Source: DP-36 sp036004365
Lineage (GTDB): Bacteria; Desulfobacterota; Binatia; UBA9968
Direction of reading: 5' to 3'
NCBI GenBank assembly: GCA_036004365.1
Contig: DASYRN010000033.1
Span: forward strand, 1 to 64,000
Length of the DNA: 64,000 bases
This document shows, piece by piece, positions 1 to 7,567 of the stretch (the stretch's first letter is position 1; the number at the start of each line of letters is the position of its first letter). A model generated the notes under the pieces. That model was given only the letters and a program-made list of their open reading frames with translations. It was not told where the DNA came from and ran no database searches. Made by a program: the position numbers and the translations under genes.

Positions 1-372
1 GCGATAACCTTGACCGAGGGCGGGGGCGGCGCGCTCTATCAAGTATGCGCGAACTTAAACGGCAGCAGGCTCGAGAAAAAAATCGCCGCTGCCTTCGCTA
101 AAATCCACGCGGACGAAATCCGACACAAGAACGTCGGGGCTAAAGAGCTTGTTCGACTGGTGCGTTCACATAAAGATTATCGACGCGCCTTCGACATCAT
201 TCGCACCGTCTCGGGGCAGCGCCTCAGGATGCGTAACGAACAATTCGGCTTTCCCTTGAAGGAAAGCCAAATCCATCGGCTTGAGCAACGCCTGATCAGC
301 GACTCCTTGACTCTTCGGCTCAGCTCGCCTCCTCAAAAACCCCGCCGGATCGTGCGAGATCTTCGGACTTGA
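1..372 (+). CDS. Ferritin-like domain protein, C-terminal part (partial)
   Basis: The reading frame is open from base 1, so the gene starts before the window and only about 123 C-terminal residues are seen. A helix with HADEIRH gives the E-x-x-H pattern of ferritin-like di-iron helices, preceded by a glycine-rich EGGGGALYQ stretch in which an iron-ligand Glu could lie. The family assignment is inference from this short motif; a role in iron or oxygen chemistry is possible but not shown. Its last 53 bases overlap the 3' end of the convergent ParB-like gene, so the basic, proline-containing tail after FGFPL may be poorly conserved. There is no visible signal peptide or membrane segment in this part. 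Confidence 0.55.
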   Translation, partial: AITLTEGGGGALYQVCANLNGSRLEKKIAAAFAKIHADEIRHKNVGAKELVRLVRSHKDYRRAFDIIRTVSGQRLRMRNEQFGFPLKESQIHRLEQRLISDSLTLRLSSPPQKPRRIVRDLRT

Positions 373-1318
373 TCTTTTCCGGATTGAGCTTGGCGACGGC
401 CCTTGTCATCCGGTCCAGCGCATCATCGAAGCTCAGCGGCTCGGCGTCTTTGGGCCTGAAGCGAACCGGATTGACCCGCGCCACCACGAAGCTTTTGAGA
501 TAGGGGCTGGTGAGACCTTTGGCTTTCAGGGCTTCGACCTTCTCGACGACCAGATCGTCCAGCGCGAGCACGCTTCTGGCTCTCTCCTGACGAATCTTCA
601 GCGATCCGCTCAAGGACCTCTTCAAAAATTCATCGACCCGCTTCAACACCGGATGGTAGGCGCCGCCACTGAAGCGCGGGCGCTCCTCGTAGCAGAGCCC
701 GAGCGTAATCAGCGCGGGCTCCTCAAATTCCAGGGCGTAGCTCTGCTCCGTCGCATCGTCCAATCGAGAAAGCTCTTTGTACATTCGGATGACCTCCAGC
801 GCCCTTTCGCGGAGGTTATGCGCTTTCTCGGTGTTGAGCGCGAGGATCTGGTAAGCCACGGCCTCTTCGGGCACCAGGATCGCCGTGATGCATTTGGCTC
901 CGAGCGTCTTCATGGCCGATAATCTATGGTGACCGTTCGGCGTCCAATACCTGATCTCTCCCTGCGTCTTCTTCAACCGGACGGCAATGATCGGATCGAG
1001 GAAGCGGCCAATCTTTCCGATCACGTTCTCGAGCCTACGCACATGGGCGTCCGAGAGATTGCGTTGATAAGGGGTCGCTTCCACCTGCTCGATGGGCAGC
1101 GCCGCCATAAGCACCCACCGACCGGCATACGGCTCGCGGTAAACGCCAAGCGCTTTTCCGCCGTCGCGCTCGACGGAGCGTCGCAGCTCCGATACCTCTT
1201 CGGGAGTCTCTTGCGCTTCCAACTCGGCCGCGATCAATCCAATGGATGCACCCGCCGGTTTTCTTCGGCGCCTTACTCCTCCGGCCGAGCGGGTTTTCTT
1301 TGCCTTCTTTTCAACCAT
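320..1318 (-). CDS. Orphan ParB/sulfiredoxin-fold domain protein
   Basis: A 332-residue protein with a Lys/Arg-rich start (residues 1-20) and a ParB-like N-terminal domain at about 75-150. The sequence PNGHHRLSAMKTLG (NGHHR at 128-132) stands where ParB proteins have the G-E-R-R nucleotide-binding box, and ATPYQRNLSDAHVRRL before it matches the usual entry helix. The C-terminal half is helical and charged, without a clear ParB DNA-binding HTH. There is no parA next to it, so a role in chromosome segregation is doubtful; proteins of this fold also act as CTPases, nucleases or regulators. It faces the ferritin-like gene tail-to-tail with a 53-base overlap and is divergent from the asparaginase gene. 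Confidence 0.7.
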   Translation of the reverse strand: MVEKKAKKTRSAGGVRRRRKPAGASIGLIAAELEAQETPEEVSELRRSVERDGGKALGVYREPYAGRWVLMAALPIEQVEATPYQRNLSDAHVRRLENVIGKIGRFLDPIIAVRLKKTQGEIRYWTPNGHHRLSAMKTLGAKCITAILVPEEAVAYQILALNTEKAHNLRERALEVIRMYKELSRLDDATEQSYALEFEEPALITLGLCYEERPRFSGGAYHPVLKRVDEFLKRSLSGSLKIRQERARSVLALDDLVVEKVEALKAKGLTSPYLKSFVVARVNPVRFRPKDAEPLSFDDALDRMTRAVAKLNPEKIKSEDLARSGGVFEEAS

Positions 1319-1467
1319 CGCCGTCTCGCGGAAATCCTATAGCGAATGTTTCGTGATTCTATGTGACGGCCATTTCCCTGACAAGTGCTTTTTGCGCCGC
1401 AACCTTTCCTTGAGCGCCGTTCCTTTTGGTGATAACGATACGCTCGAAGATTTTGCGTCCTAGTCCG

Positions 1468-2325
1468 ATGATTCACTTACAACCAGCCATTATCGTCCAT
1501 GGAGGAGCCGGGCAGGTCCGCGAAGAGAGCCTTCCAAGACGGCTGGAAGGATGCAAGCAGGCAGCGCTGGCAGGCTGGAAAATTCTGCAAGGCGGCGGCT
1601 CGGCCCTGGATGCGGTTGAAACGGCCGTGATCCTTCTCGAAGACAATCCGCTCTTCAACGCCGGCACTGGCTCGACGCTCAACTCCCTCGGACAGGTAGA
1701 GATGGACGCTGCGATCATGGATGGCAGCACGATCTCCGCCGGCGCCGTGGCCGCCGTGCGCGGGATCAAAAATCCCATCCAGTTAGCCCGCAAAATTTTG
1801 CAAGATGGGCGGCATGTCGTGCTCGCCGGGGACGGAGCGCTGCGCTTCGCCCGCCAGGCGGGTGTTCCGGAATATCCGCCGGAGCTTTTGATTATCGACG
1901 AGGAACGGCAACGTTGGCAGAACAAGCATGGAACGGTCGGTTGCGTGGCGCTGGACAAAAGCGGAAAGATAGCTGCAGGAACCTCAACCGGTGGCATCTT
2001 CGACAAGCTTCCGGGCCGCGTCGGCGACTCGCCTCTCATTGGCTGTGGAACTTATGCGGACAACTTGGCCGGCGCGTCCTGCACCGGTGTCGGGGAAACC
2101 ATCATCCGCGTCGTGATGGCCAAGACCGCCCTCCAATGGGTTCACTCCGGTCACCATCCGATGCAAGCCGCAAAAATGGCTGCGGAAGCGCTCAAAGAAA
2201 AAACCGGAGGGAGCGCCGGCCTCATCATCATCGATCATCACGGGAGAGTGGGTCACTCGCGAAACACCCCGCACATGCCCGTCTCCATCATCAGCGGCGC
2301 GGGAGAAATCTCCCTGGCGAGCTAG
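1468..2325 (+). CDS. iaaA: Isoaspartyl peptidase / L-asparaginase (Ntn-hydrolase, T2 family)
   Basis: The family hydrolyses isoaspartyl dipeptides and asparagine after autocleavage into alpha and beta chains. Evidence is the N-terminal IIVHGGAG box, GGSALDAVE, NPLFNAGTGS, and GTVGCVALDK, whose Thr would become the N-terminal nucleophile of the beta chain, followed by AAGTSTGG and the substrate loop GDSPLIGCGTYA. Length (285 residues) fits the family. I chose the ATG at 1468, directly before the HGGAG box; an upstream TTG at 1426 would add 14 residues of unlikely sequence. The last 35 bases overlap the convergent phosphoesterase gene. Cytoplasmic, no signal peptide. The symbol is by family resemblance; true substrate preference is unknown. 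Confidence 0.88.
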   Translation: MIHLQPAIIVHGGAGQVREESLPRRLEGCKQAALAGWKILQGGGSALDAVETAVILLEDNPLFNAGTGSTLNSLGQVEMDAAIMDGSTISAGAVAAVRGIKNPIQLARKILQDGRHVVLAGDGALRFARQAGVPEYPPELLIIDEERQRWQNKHGTVGCVALDKSGKIAAGTSTGGIFDKLPGRVGDSPLIGCGTYADNLAGASCTGVGETIIRVVMAKTALQWVHSGHHPMQAAKMAAEALKEKTGGSAGLIIIDHHGRVGHSRNTPHMPVSIISGAGEISLAS

Positions 2326-2890
2326 GTTGAAGCGGCTCGAATTTAATCTGGGAGACTTGCCATCCTCTCTCTGAAGCCACCAACAACAAGCAGGAAGGGC
2401 CACCGAAAGTGCGCGAGCGGCCGGCGGCCCCAGGGTTAAGAAGCCACGGTTTTTGCCGGCGGTCACAAACCGTGTGGTGGCTGTGCCCGTAGACCACCGC
2501 GCGGGCGTCGGGATAGCTCTTGCGCAGTCGGTCGTGCCGCTTTTGCGCCGTTCCCGCCTTGTCTCCGTGCACTACGACCAACTGCCCTCCGGGGAGATCC
2601 AGAACAACTTCGTCGGTCAACCGGCTCAGCACCCTTCTCTCGCCGGGCGGCCACTTTTCAACCGTATCATTGTTTCCCCGCACAGCGAGAACCCGTCCCA
2701 AGCGCGGGCGCAACTCTCGCAAAACCCCCACTCCGCCTATATCCCCCGCATGGACCGCGACGTCGCAGGACACTACCACCTCGGCAATGCGCGGGTCCAA
2801 AAAGCCATGCGTGTCCGAAACGATAGCGACGCGGACATATTCCTTTAAAGCTCTGGGCGAAAGTTCGCACCGAACCGTCCTCATAATCAT
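2291..2890 (-). CDS. YfcE/MJ0936-type metallophosphoesterase
   Basis: A small calcineurin-like phosphoesterase. Visible metal motifs in order are SDTHG (D-x-H), AGDIGG (GD), RGNND (GNxD), VVHGD and VYGHSHH (GHxH), the full set for a two-metal site. The family hydrolyses phosphodiesters such as bis-p-nitrophenyl phosphate, or cyclic nucleotides in relatives; the physiological substrate here is unknown. The start is uncertain: ATG at 2890 is used because residues further upstream do not resemble the family, and the core begins about 20 residues after it. No good ribosome site is visible. The C-terminal tail overlaps the asparaginase gene by 35 bases. Confidence 0.82.
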   Translation of the reverse strand: MIMRTVRCELSPRALKEYVRVAIVSDTHGFLDPRIAEVVVSCDVAVHAGDIGGVGVLRELRPRLGRVLAVRGNNDTVEKWPPGERRVLSRLTDEVVLDLPGGQLVVVHGDKAGTAQKRHDRLRKSYPDARAVVYGHSHHTVCDRRQKPWLLNPGAAGRSRTFGGPSCLLLVASERGWQVSQIKFEPLQPSSPGRFLPRR

Positions 2891-2956
2891 TTCAGCTCGT
2901 AATAGAGAAACTTCGCAAGCGACTCCGTATATGAACAACCTGTTGAAAAACTCTTC

Positions 2957-3045
2957 GTTCACCCTTCGACTCGGCTCAGGGCGAACGGAGAGGTCAGGAA
3001 ATCATTGATTATTTTCCGTTCATGCTGAGCTTTGTCGAAGCATAG
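2957..3045. repeat. Pair of quasi-palindromic intergenic repeat units
   Basis: Two related units lie in the gap between the phosphoesterase and EamA genes. The first (2957-2986) starts GTTCACCCTTCGACT and ends AGGGCGAAC, and is nearly self-complementary. The second (3016-3045) has CATGCTGAGC then GTCGAAGCATAG, the other half of the same common theme (CTTCGAC...CTCAG...GAACGG). Such sequences are a widespread class of dispersed bacterial palindromes in environmental genomes. A transcript could fold here; no protein is coded. Confidence 0.6.
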
Positions 3046-3110
3046 AGTTACTCTTTCAACGGTCTGATGAATGTTTGTAACTTGACGGATGTCCATACGT
3101 GGCACAGGGT

Positions 3111-3980
3111 TCATCTCCATGCGCTTCCCAGGTGAATGGAGACGGTCCCGGCAACTACGCTCAGACTGCCGATAACGGTGAGCAGGTTGATCCGCTCAAG
3201 CTCGCGCAAAAGGATAGCGCTCCCGAGCAGGGCCCACAGCGGATAGGTCGCGGCGATTGGCGCCACGATCACGACCGATCCCTTGCTCAGGGCGGTGATC
3301 ACACCCAAGATCGACAACGTCTCGCACAGGCCGGTCACCACGAAAGGCACCAAGGCGCGACGGTCCCAGACAAGAGTTCCGGTACCATAGAAAAAAAGAT
3401 AGCCGAGAAAGAAAGCGAGTGATACCACGCCCATTAGCGCCGCAAAAAAGAGCGGTTCATTCGAGAGCGAGAGCGCATAGCGCCTGACAGGTTGATTGAT
3501 TCCCGTAAGGAAAGCCGCCGCCACTGGAAGCAGCAGGTGCCACCAGCGAAAAGTCGAGATTTGTTCTTCAGGCCGCCACGAGACCAGAACGATGCCGGCC
3601 ACGACCAACAGAGTTCCGCTCAGGATCATGAGATTGACCCGCTCGTGAAGCGCCGCAATCGCGATCGCGGAGCTGATGAGCGGGCTGATGGATTGGAGCG
3701 CGCTGCTTCGGGACGCGCCGATCTTTGCCACGCCCGTGTACGCGAAGAGTCTGACTCCCAACTGGGTCAATCCGACGAAGACGAACAGGAGTACGGCGAG
3801 AAGCGAGACGGGAGGAATTCCTCCGGTCAGCGCGACGGCGCTGCAAAGAGTAATAACGTGCAAGACCGCCGACACGCACGTCACCGTAGCGGGAGTCGAA
3901 TACTGGAGACCCTTCCGGGCCGAGACAAGAGCCGAGGCGTAAATGAAAGCGGTGCAGAGGGCTATGAGCTGTGGAGGCAC
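3111..3980 (-). CDS. EamA/DMT-family transporter
   Basis: A hydrophobic protein of about 289 residues with roughly ten membrane segments arranged as two EamA repeats, each ending in a conserved small-residue helix (VVAGIVLVSWRP, then VVAGTVSIHLG). ALHERVNLMILSGTLLVVAG and LRELERINLLTVIGSLSVVAG are the matching repeat ends. The family exports metabolites such as amino acids or nucleotides. The GTG at 3980 is preferred: codons further upstream give a polar, Arg-rich, non-family extension and would overlap the decarboxylase gene. It lies 25 bases downstream of the decarboxylase beta gene on the same strand, so it may export a product or substrate analogue of that enzyme (inference). Confidence 0.85.
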   Translation of the reverse strand: MPPQLIALCTAFIYASALVSARKGLQYSTPATVTCVSAVLHVITLCSAVALTGGIPPVSLLAVLLFVFVGLTQLGVRLFAYTGVAKIGASRSSALQSISPLISSAIAIAALHERVNLMILSGTLLVVAGIVLVSWRPEEQISTFRWWHLLLPVAAAFLTGINQPVRRYALSLSNEPLFFAALMGVVSLAFFLGYLFFYGTGTLVWDRRALVPFVVTGLCETLSILGVITALSKGSVVIVAPIAATYPLWALLGSAILLRELERINLLTVIGSLSVVAGTVSIHLGSAWR

Positions 3981-4005
3981 GCGACCAGTTCTTGCAGCCG
4001 GCGTC

Positions 4006-4572
4006 TCACGAATTCTGAAGCGAGCGGCGAAAGGCCTCCCTGAAATCGACGTTGTAGAGCCGGCGAAAATCTTCGGGGTAGTCCTCCCCCGGCTCGACCT
4101 TGAGCTCCACGAAAACGGGGCCATCCTCCTTGAGGACGTGATTGAGGGCCAAGTCCCAGCTGGTTACATCGCTGAACTCGTAGACTTTGGAATAGCCCGC
4201 TTCACGCGCCAAGCCTTTGAAGTTCACTCGGTCGCGGGCTGGGATAGAGACCGCGCCGTTCGTCTCATAAGTGCCGTTCTCGCAGAGAAGGTGCATGAGG
4301 TTCTTCGGCGCCGCGTTGGCAATCGTCACCAGAGCGCCCAGATTCATCAGCAGGCTGCCGTCTCCATCCAGCACGATCACTCTCTTGTCCGGGCGCCCCA
4401 ACGCGAGGCCGAGAGCATGAGACGATCCCTGCCCCATCGCGCCGGTGAACGTGTAGTTCAAATCACCCGGCGAGATATGAATCCATTCCTGAGCCGCTTT
4501 GTAGACCGCCACCACGATCTCGTTCGTGCGATGGCGAGCCAAAACCTTGAGACACTCGTCGCGCTTCATCAT
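4006..4572 (-). CDS. Thiamine-diphosphate decarboxylase, beta (PP-domain) subunit, sulfo/phosphonopyruvate decarboxylase type
   Basis: The thiamine-diphosphate binding half of a split decarboxylase. The diagnostic motif GDGSLLMNLG followed about 26 residues later by CENGTYETNG gives the G-D-G...N-N-like cofactor box. Length (188 residues) equals the ComE-type subunit. Relatives decarboxylate sulfopyruvate (coenzyme M synthesis), phosphonopyruvate or similar 3-substituted pyruvates; the substrate cannot be read from sequence. The start is the first of two ATGs, with GGGAG about 10 bases upstream, and only one base after the alpha subunit stop, so translation is probably coupled. The EamA exporter follows. 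Confidence 0.82.
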   Translation of the reverse strand: MMKRDECLKVLARHRTNEIVVAVYKAAQEWIHISPGDLNYTFTGAMGQGSSHALGLALGRPDKRVIVLDGDGSLLMNLGALVTIANAAPKNLMHLLCENGTYETNGAVSIPARDRVNFKGLAREAGYSKVYEFSDVTSWDLALNHVLKEDGPVFVELKVEPGEDYPEDFRRLYNVDFREAFRRSLQNS

Positions 4573-4573
4573 G

Positions 4574-5083
4574 CTACTGAGGCTCCCTTCCAATGAGCAG
4601 AACGACCGGCGCGGATAGGCTGTAGGCGTGCTCCACAGACGGAACGATCTTAGCGACGTCCTCCATCGTCTCGATCAGGTGATGCTGGATTCCCATCGCG
4701 TCTAGAATAGGCTCCACGATCCTCAGACCGTAGCGCTTGGATTGAGTCGGGGGGAAGCCCGGCTCCTTCCCGAGCAAACCGACCATCATGCAGACCGGAT
4801 TGCGACCTTCCACGGCGACGCCCCGCAGCGCGTTGATCGAATCCAAAAGACCCGTATACTGAATCAGAAGCAGAGCCCGATGCCCGGTGCAATAAAGGCC
4901 GCTGCAAATCGATACGCCTTCATCCTCTTTGCACATCTGGACGACCTTGAAATCGGGATCGCGAAGGATCGGCTTGAGCAGCCGCTCGCTCGTCGTGCGG
5001 TCCGGCAGAGCGACGACAAAACGTATGCCGGCCCGCTTGATCTCCTCAATGATTCTTTCGGCTTTCAGCTCGCTTTCAACCAA
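4574..5083 (-). CDS. Thiamine-diphosphate decarboxylase, alpha (PYR-domain) subunit, sulfo/phosphonopyruvate decarboxylase type
   Basis: The pyrimidine-binding half of the same split enzyme, 169 residues. CKEDEGVSICSGLY carries the catalytic Glu that activates thiamine diphosphate, and GLLGKEPGFPPTQ and ESELKAERIIEEIKRAGI match ComD-type subunits. It is first in a three-gene minus-strand unit (alpha, beta, EamA). The gene is divergent from 3-hydroxyanthranilate dioxygenase with a 124-base gap. No genes for coenzyme M or phosphonate synthesis (no PEP mutase, no phosphosulfolactate synthase) are in the window, so the name only describes family. A role on an aromatic ring-cleavage 2-oxo acid is a possible alternative. 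Confidence 0.8.
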   Translation of the reverse strand: MVESELKAERIIEEIKRAGIRFVVALPDRTTSERLLKPILRDPDFKVVQMCKEDEGVSICSGLYCTGHRALLLIQYTGLLDSINALRGVAVEGRNPVCMMVGLLGKEPGFPPTQSKRYGLRIVEPILDAMGIQHHLIETMEDVAKIVPSVEHAYSLSAPVVLLIGREPQ

Positions 5084-5138
5084 CTGATTTCTCCTCGATC
5101 CATGCTTTGCCGGTATTCTATGCCACAGGAAGCCGGCT

Positions 5139-5168
5139 TTGACAAACGTTTATCTCGCTTGATTTATC
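5139..5168 (+). promoter_or_regulatory. Putative sigma70 promoter of the dioxygenase gene
   Basis: A perfect TTGACA at 5139-5144 is followed after 18 bases by TTTATC, a weak -10. It points to the dioxygenase gene, whose ATG at 5208 has an excellent AAGGAGG ribosome site at 5197-5203. Confidence 0.4.
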
Positions 5169-5207
5169 CTGGGAGGCCGACCTATATTCTGGCCTGAAGG
5201 AGGTCCC

Positions 5208-5714
5208 ATGCTTCCCCATTTGAAGAGCTTCAGTCTACGTCAATGGATCGATGAGAACCGGCTCGACTGGGGCCAGCGGAGAGTGATCTGGGATGACTCC
5301 GACTTCATCGCCTTCGTCACCCGCGGGCCGAACAGTCGCAAGGATTTCCACATCGACCCCGGGGATGAGATCTTCTACCAGCTCGAAGGAGAGCTCAACC
5401 TTCACTTCATGAATTCTCAAGGAAAACATGAGATCGCACTCATCAAGGCCGGCGACATGTTCTTGCTCCCCGCCCATGTGCCCCACTCGCCCAGGCGAGG
5501 CGAGGGTTCTTGGACCCTAGTGGTTGAAAGGAAGCGCCGGCCCGACGAGGTGGATCGCTTTGTCTGGTTCTGCGAGAAATGCGCCAATCCACTCTACGAA
5601 ACGACGGTGCGCTTCAATGATCCTTCAGACGCCGTGAAAGAAGCCACGGACAGGATCAGATCGGACGAGAAGCTGCGAACCTGCGGTCAGTGCGGCCAGG
5701 TTTTGGCGGCCTGA
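5208..5714 (+). CDS. nbaC: 3-hydroxyanthranilate 3,4-dioxygenase
   Basis: This cupin-type ring-cleaving enzyme converts 3-hydroxyanthranilate with O2 to 2-amino-3-carboxymuconate semialdehyde. The iron ligands are in FHIDPGDEIFYQLEGE and LPAHVPHSP, and NSRKDFHIDPGDE is the family signature. The C-terminus has CEKC and CGQC, the rubredoxin-like second iron site of bacterial enzymes. Length (168 residues) is normal. The ribosome site AAGGAGG is strong. It is monocistronic and divergent from the decarboxylase unit. No kynureninase is in the window. ACMSD-superfamily amidohydrolases lie at 13-16 kb, but whether they act in the same pathway is unknown. Confidence 0.93.
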   Translation: MLPHLKSFSLRQWIDENRLDWGQRRVIWDDSDFIAFVTRGPNSRKDFHIDPGDEIFYQLEGELNLHFMNSQGKHEIALIKAGDMFLLPAHVPHSPRRGEGSWTLVVERKRRPDEVDRFVWFCEKCANPLYETTVRFNDPSDAVKEATDRIRSDEKLRTCGQCGQVLAA

Positions 5715-5744
5715 CCGCTCATTTCAACTATCGGCCAATTCTCA

Positions 5745-5905
5745 TCCCTCTCCGAGGGGGAGGAGATCGAAAGCTTTGCCGAATCACTCAATGCCAGCAC
5801 CGAATGGGTCCCCTCGCCCGCTCGCGGGAGAGGGCTAGGGTGAGGGTGTAAAGCCAGAATGAGGCTCCCTCATCCTGACCTTCTCCCTCAGGGAGAAGGA
5901 AAAGT
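5745..5905. repeat. Phased GGG hexad repeat and strong hairpin between convergent genes
   Basis: The gap between the dioxygenase and the MFS gene contains CCCTCTCCGAGGGGGAGG near 5745, then GGG triplets at exact 6-base spacing (5826, 5832, 5838, 5844), then a perfect inverted repeat CCTTCTCCCT/AGGGAGAAGG at 5879-5899. The hairpin lies between convergent genes and could stop transcription in both directions, although no T-tract follows. A similar element is at 11450-11484. Confidence 0.55.
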
Positions 5906-5952
5906 CAGTCCACCAAAGGGCGTTGATGGCTCACAAGCCTAAGAATTAAGAG

Positions 5953-7494
5953 TCAAGTTTGAGCTTCACCACTATTCGCCGGGGTCGGGTCGGCCATCAA
6001 AAAACTGAAGCCGAAGCCAAACAGCATGACAAAAAATCCCGTTAGGAACGCATACCAGATAGAGTGGCCCAAGATATCGCTCAAGGAAGCCAGAAGAGAA
6101 TCCGGAATCAGAGCCCTCGTGGATGGGTCAAGAAGACTCTGAGGGTTGGCCAATTTTTCGATCAAGCTGTCTGAAAGGTTGAGGCTTGAGTCAGAAGAAA
6201 GACTCGCGAGCCGACGCTGCATCTGACTAAAGAGAACGCCTCCCAATAGATTGATGCCGAAGGCGCCGCCGAACATGCGACAAAGCATGATCGTGGAAGT
6301 GGCGACTCCTAGCTGGCTTAAGGGCACACCATTCTGCGCCGCGACCATGGAAGTTACAGTCACAATTCCCATGCCCACACCAATGACGGCGCCAATGGCC
6401 AGGATGGCAACGAACCCGACCCGATCTCCACTGCCTATGAAAAAACCGTATCCTAGAGCCATCAACAGCATTCCTGCGGCACACGCCGCTCGGTACCCGA
6501 AGCGATTGATGCCAGACGCGGCGCTAAAGCTTCCGGCAGTCCAACCAAGGCTCAGCAAGAGAAGCACTAATCCGGCGCGCGAGGCGCTGCCTCCGAGCAC
6601 GCCTTGAACATAGAGCGGCAGGTAGCTGACCAAACCGAACATTCCCATGGACGCGACCCACGCGATCCCCGCGGTAACCCTGAAGAGCCGGAGACGAAAC
6701 AGCCCCGGCGGCAAGAGCGGTTCTTCGGAACGGCGCTCAAGGGCGTAAAAGAGGCCTAACGACAGAAGAGCCGAAACCAGCAAAGCTCCGAGAGTCGCAT
6801 CGAATGCGAAGAAACGTCTCTGGCTTTCTTCAAGGGTGTAGAACAACAAAGACAACCCGAGTAAAAGAGTGATGGCTCCTTTCAGATCCGGCCGCCGGTG
6901 CCCTTCAACTCTCGTCTCGGCCAAACCCAAAACGATGAGCAGCGCGGCGATGAAACAAATCGGCAAGTTCACGAAGAAAATCCAACGCCAACTCCAGTAT
7001 TGCGTGATGATGCCTCCCGCTAAGGGACCGAGAACCGAAGCGATTCCCCAGACGCCGCTGATCAGTCCTTGCATCTCCGCACGCTGTTCGGGCGGAAACA
7101 GAAAGCCCACAACAATAAAAGACAGAGCATAGATGGCTCCACCGCCCACGCCCTGAAGGGCGCGAAAGATGACAAGCTGCTCCATACTCCGGGCCATTCC
7201 GCAGAGAGCCGAGGCGAGCGTGAAAAGAGCGATCCCAATCAAGATGAGGCGGCGCTGACCATAGAGATCCGACAGTTTTCCAGAGAGCGCCGTCGCCAAG
7301 GCCGACGTCAGCATGTAGGCGGAAAACACCCAACTGTAAAGCTCCAACCCTCCCAGCTTTCCTACCACCGTTGGCATGGCGGTGCCGACAACAGTGGCAT
7401 CCATGGCAAACAAAAAGATGACTAACATCACGCCCGAAACGGCAAGGGTGGATCGGCGCGAAGAAAGTGATGTACGGTTTATTTCCTTCTGCAA
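5953..7494 (-). CDS. MFS multidrug efflux transporter, DHA2 (EmrB/QacA) family
   Basis: A 513-residue membrane protein with about 14 predicted membrane segments. Motif D1 is seen as FAMDATVVGTAMPTVVG, motif A as GKLSDLYGQRR, and motif C as SVLGPLAGGIITQYWSWRW, all typical of drug/H+ antiporters of the 14-segment group. The C-terminus carries a polar stretch rich in Ser and Leu before a final membrane helix. No membrane fusion partner (EmrA) or TetR-type regulator sits next to it, so it appears monocistronic. It faces the dioxygenase gene tail-to-tail across the repeat region. Substrate cannot be predicted. Confidence 0.9.
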   Translation of the reverse strand: MQKEINRTSLSSRRSTLAVSGVMLVIFLFAMDATVVGTAMPTVVGKLGGLELYSWVFSAYMLTSALATALSGKLSDLYGQRRLILIGIALFTLASALCGMARSMEQLVIFRALQGVGGGAIYALSFIVVGFLFPPEQRAEMQGLISGVWGIASVLGPLAGGIITQYWSWRWIFFVNLPICFIAALLIVLGLAETRVEGHRRPDLKGAITLLLGLSLLFYTLEESQRRFFAFDATLGALLVSALLSLGLFYALERRSEEPLLPPGLFRLRLFRVTAGIAWVASMGMFGLVSYLPLYVQGVLGGSASRAGLVLLLLSLGWTAGSFSAASGINRFGYRAACAAGMLLMALGYGFFIGSGDRVGFVAILAIGAVIGVGMGIVTVTSMVAAQNGVPLSQLGVATSTIMLCRMFGGAFGINLLGGVLFSQMQRRLASLSSDSSLNLSDSLIEKLANPQSLLDPSTRALIPDSLLASLSDILGHSIWYAFLTGFFVMLFGFGFSFLMADPTPANSGEAQT

Positions 7495-7567
7495 GGCAAG
7501 TTGTAGTGAGGAAGTGCCAAATTTAGACCGGTTCTCTACTCGATGCTGGCGGGCTCTTGGAGCGAAA

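Noticed and set aside
3943..4596. 217-codon frame on the plus strand
   Set aside because: Antisense to the thiamine-diphosphate decarboxylase subunit; no family-like sequence.
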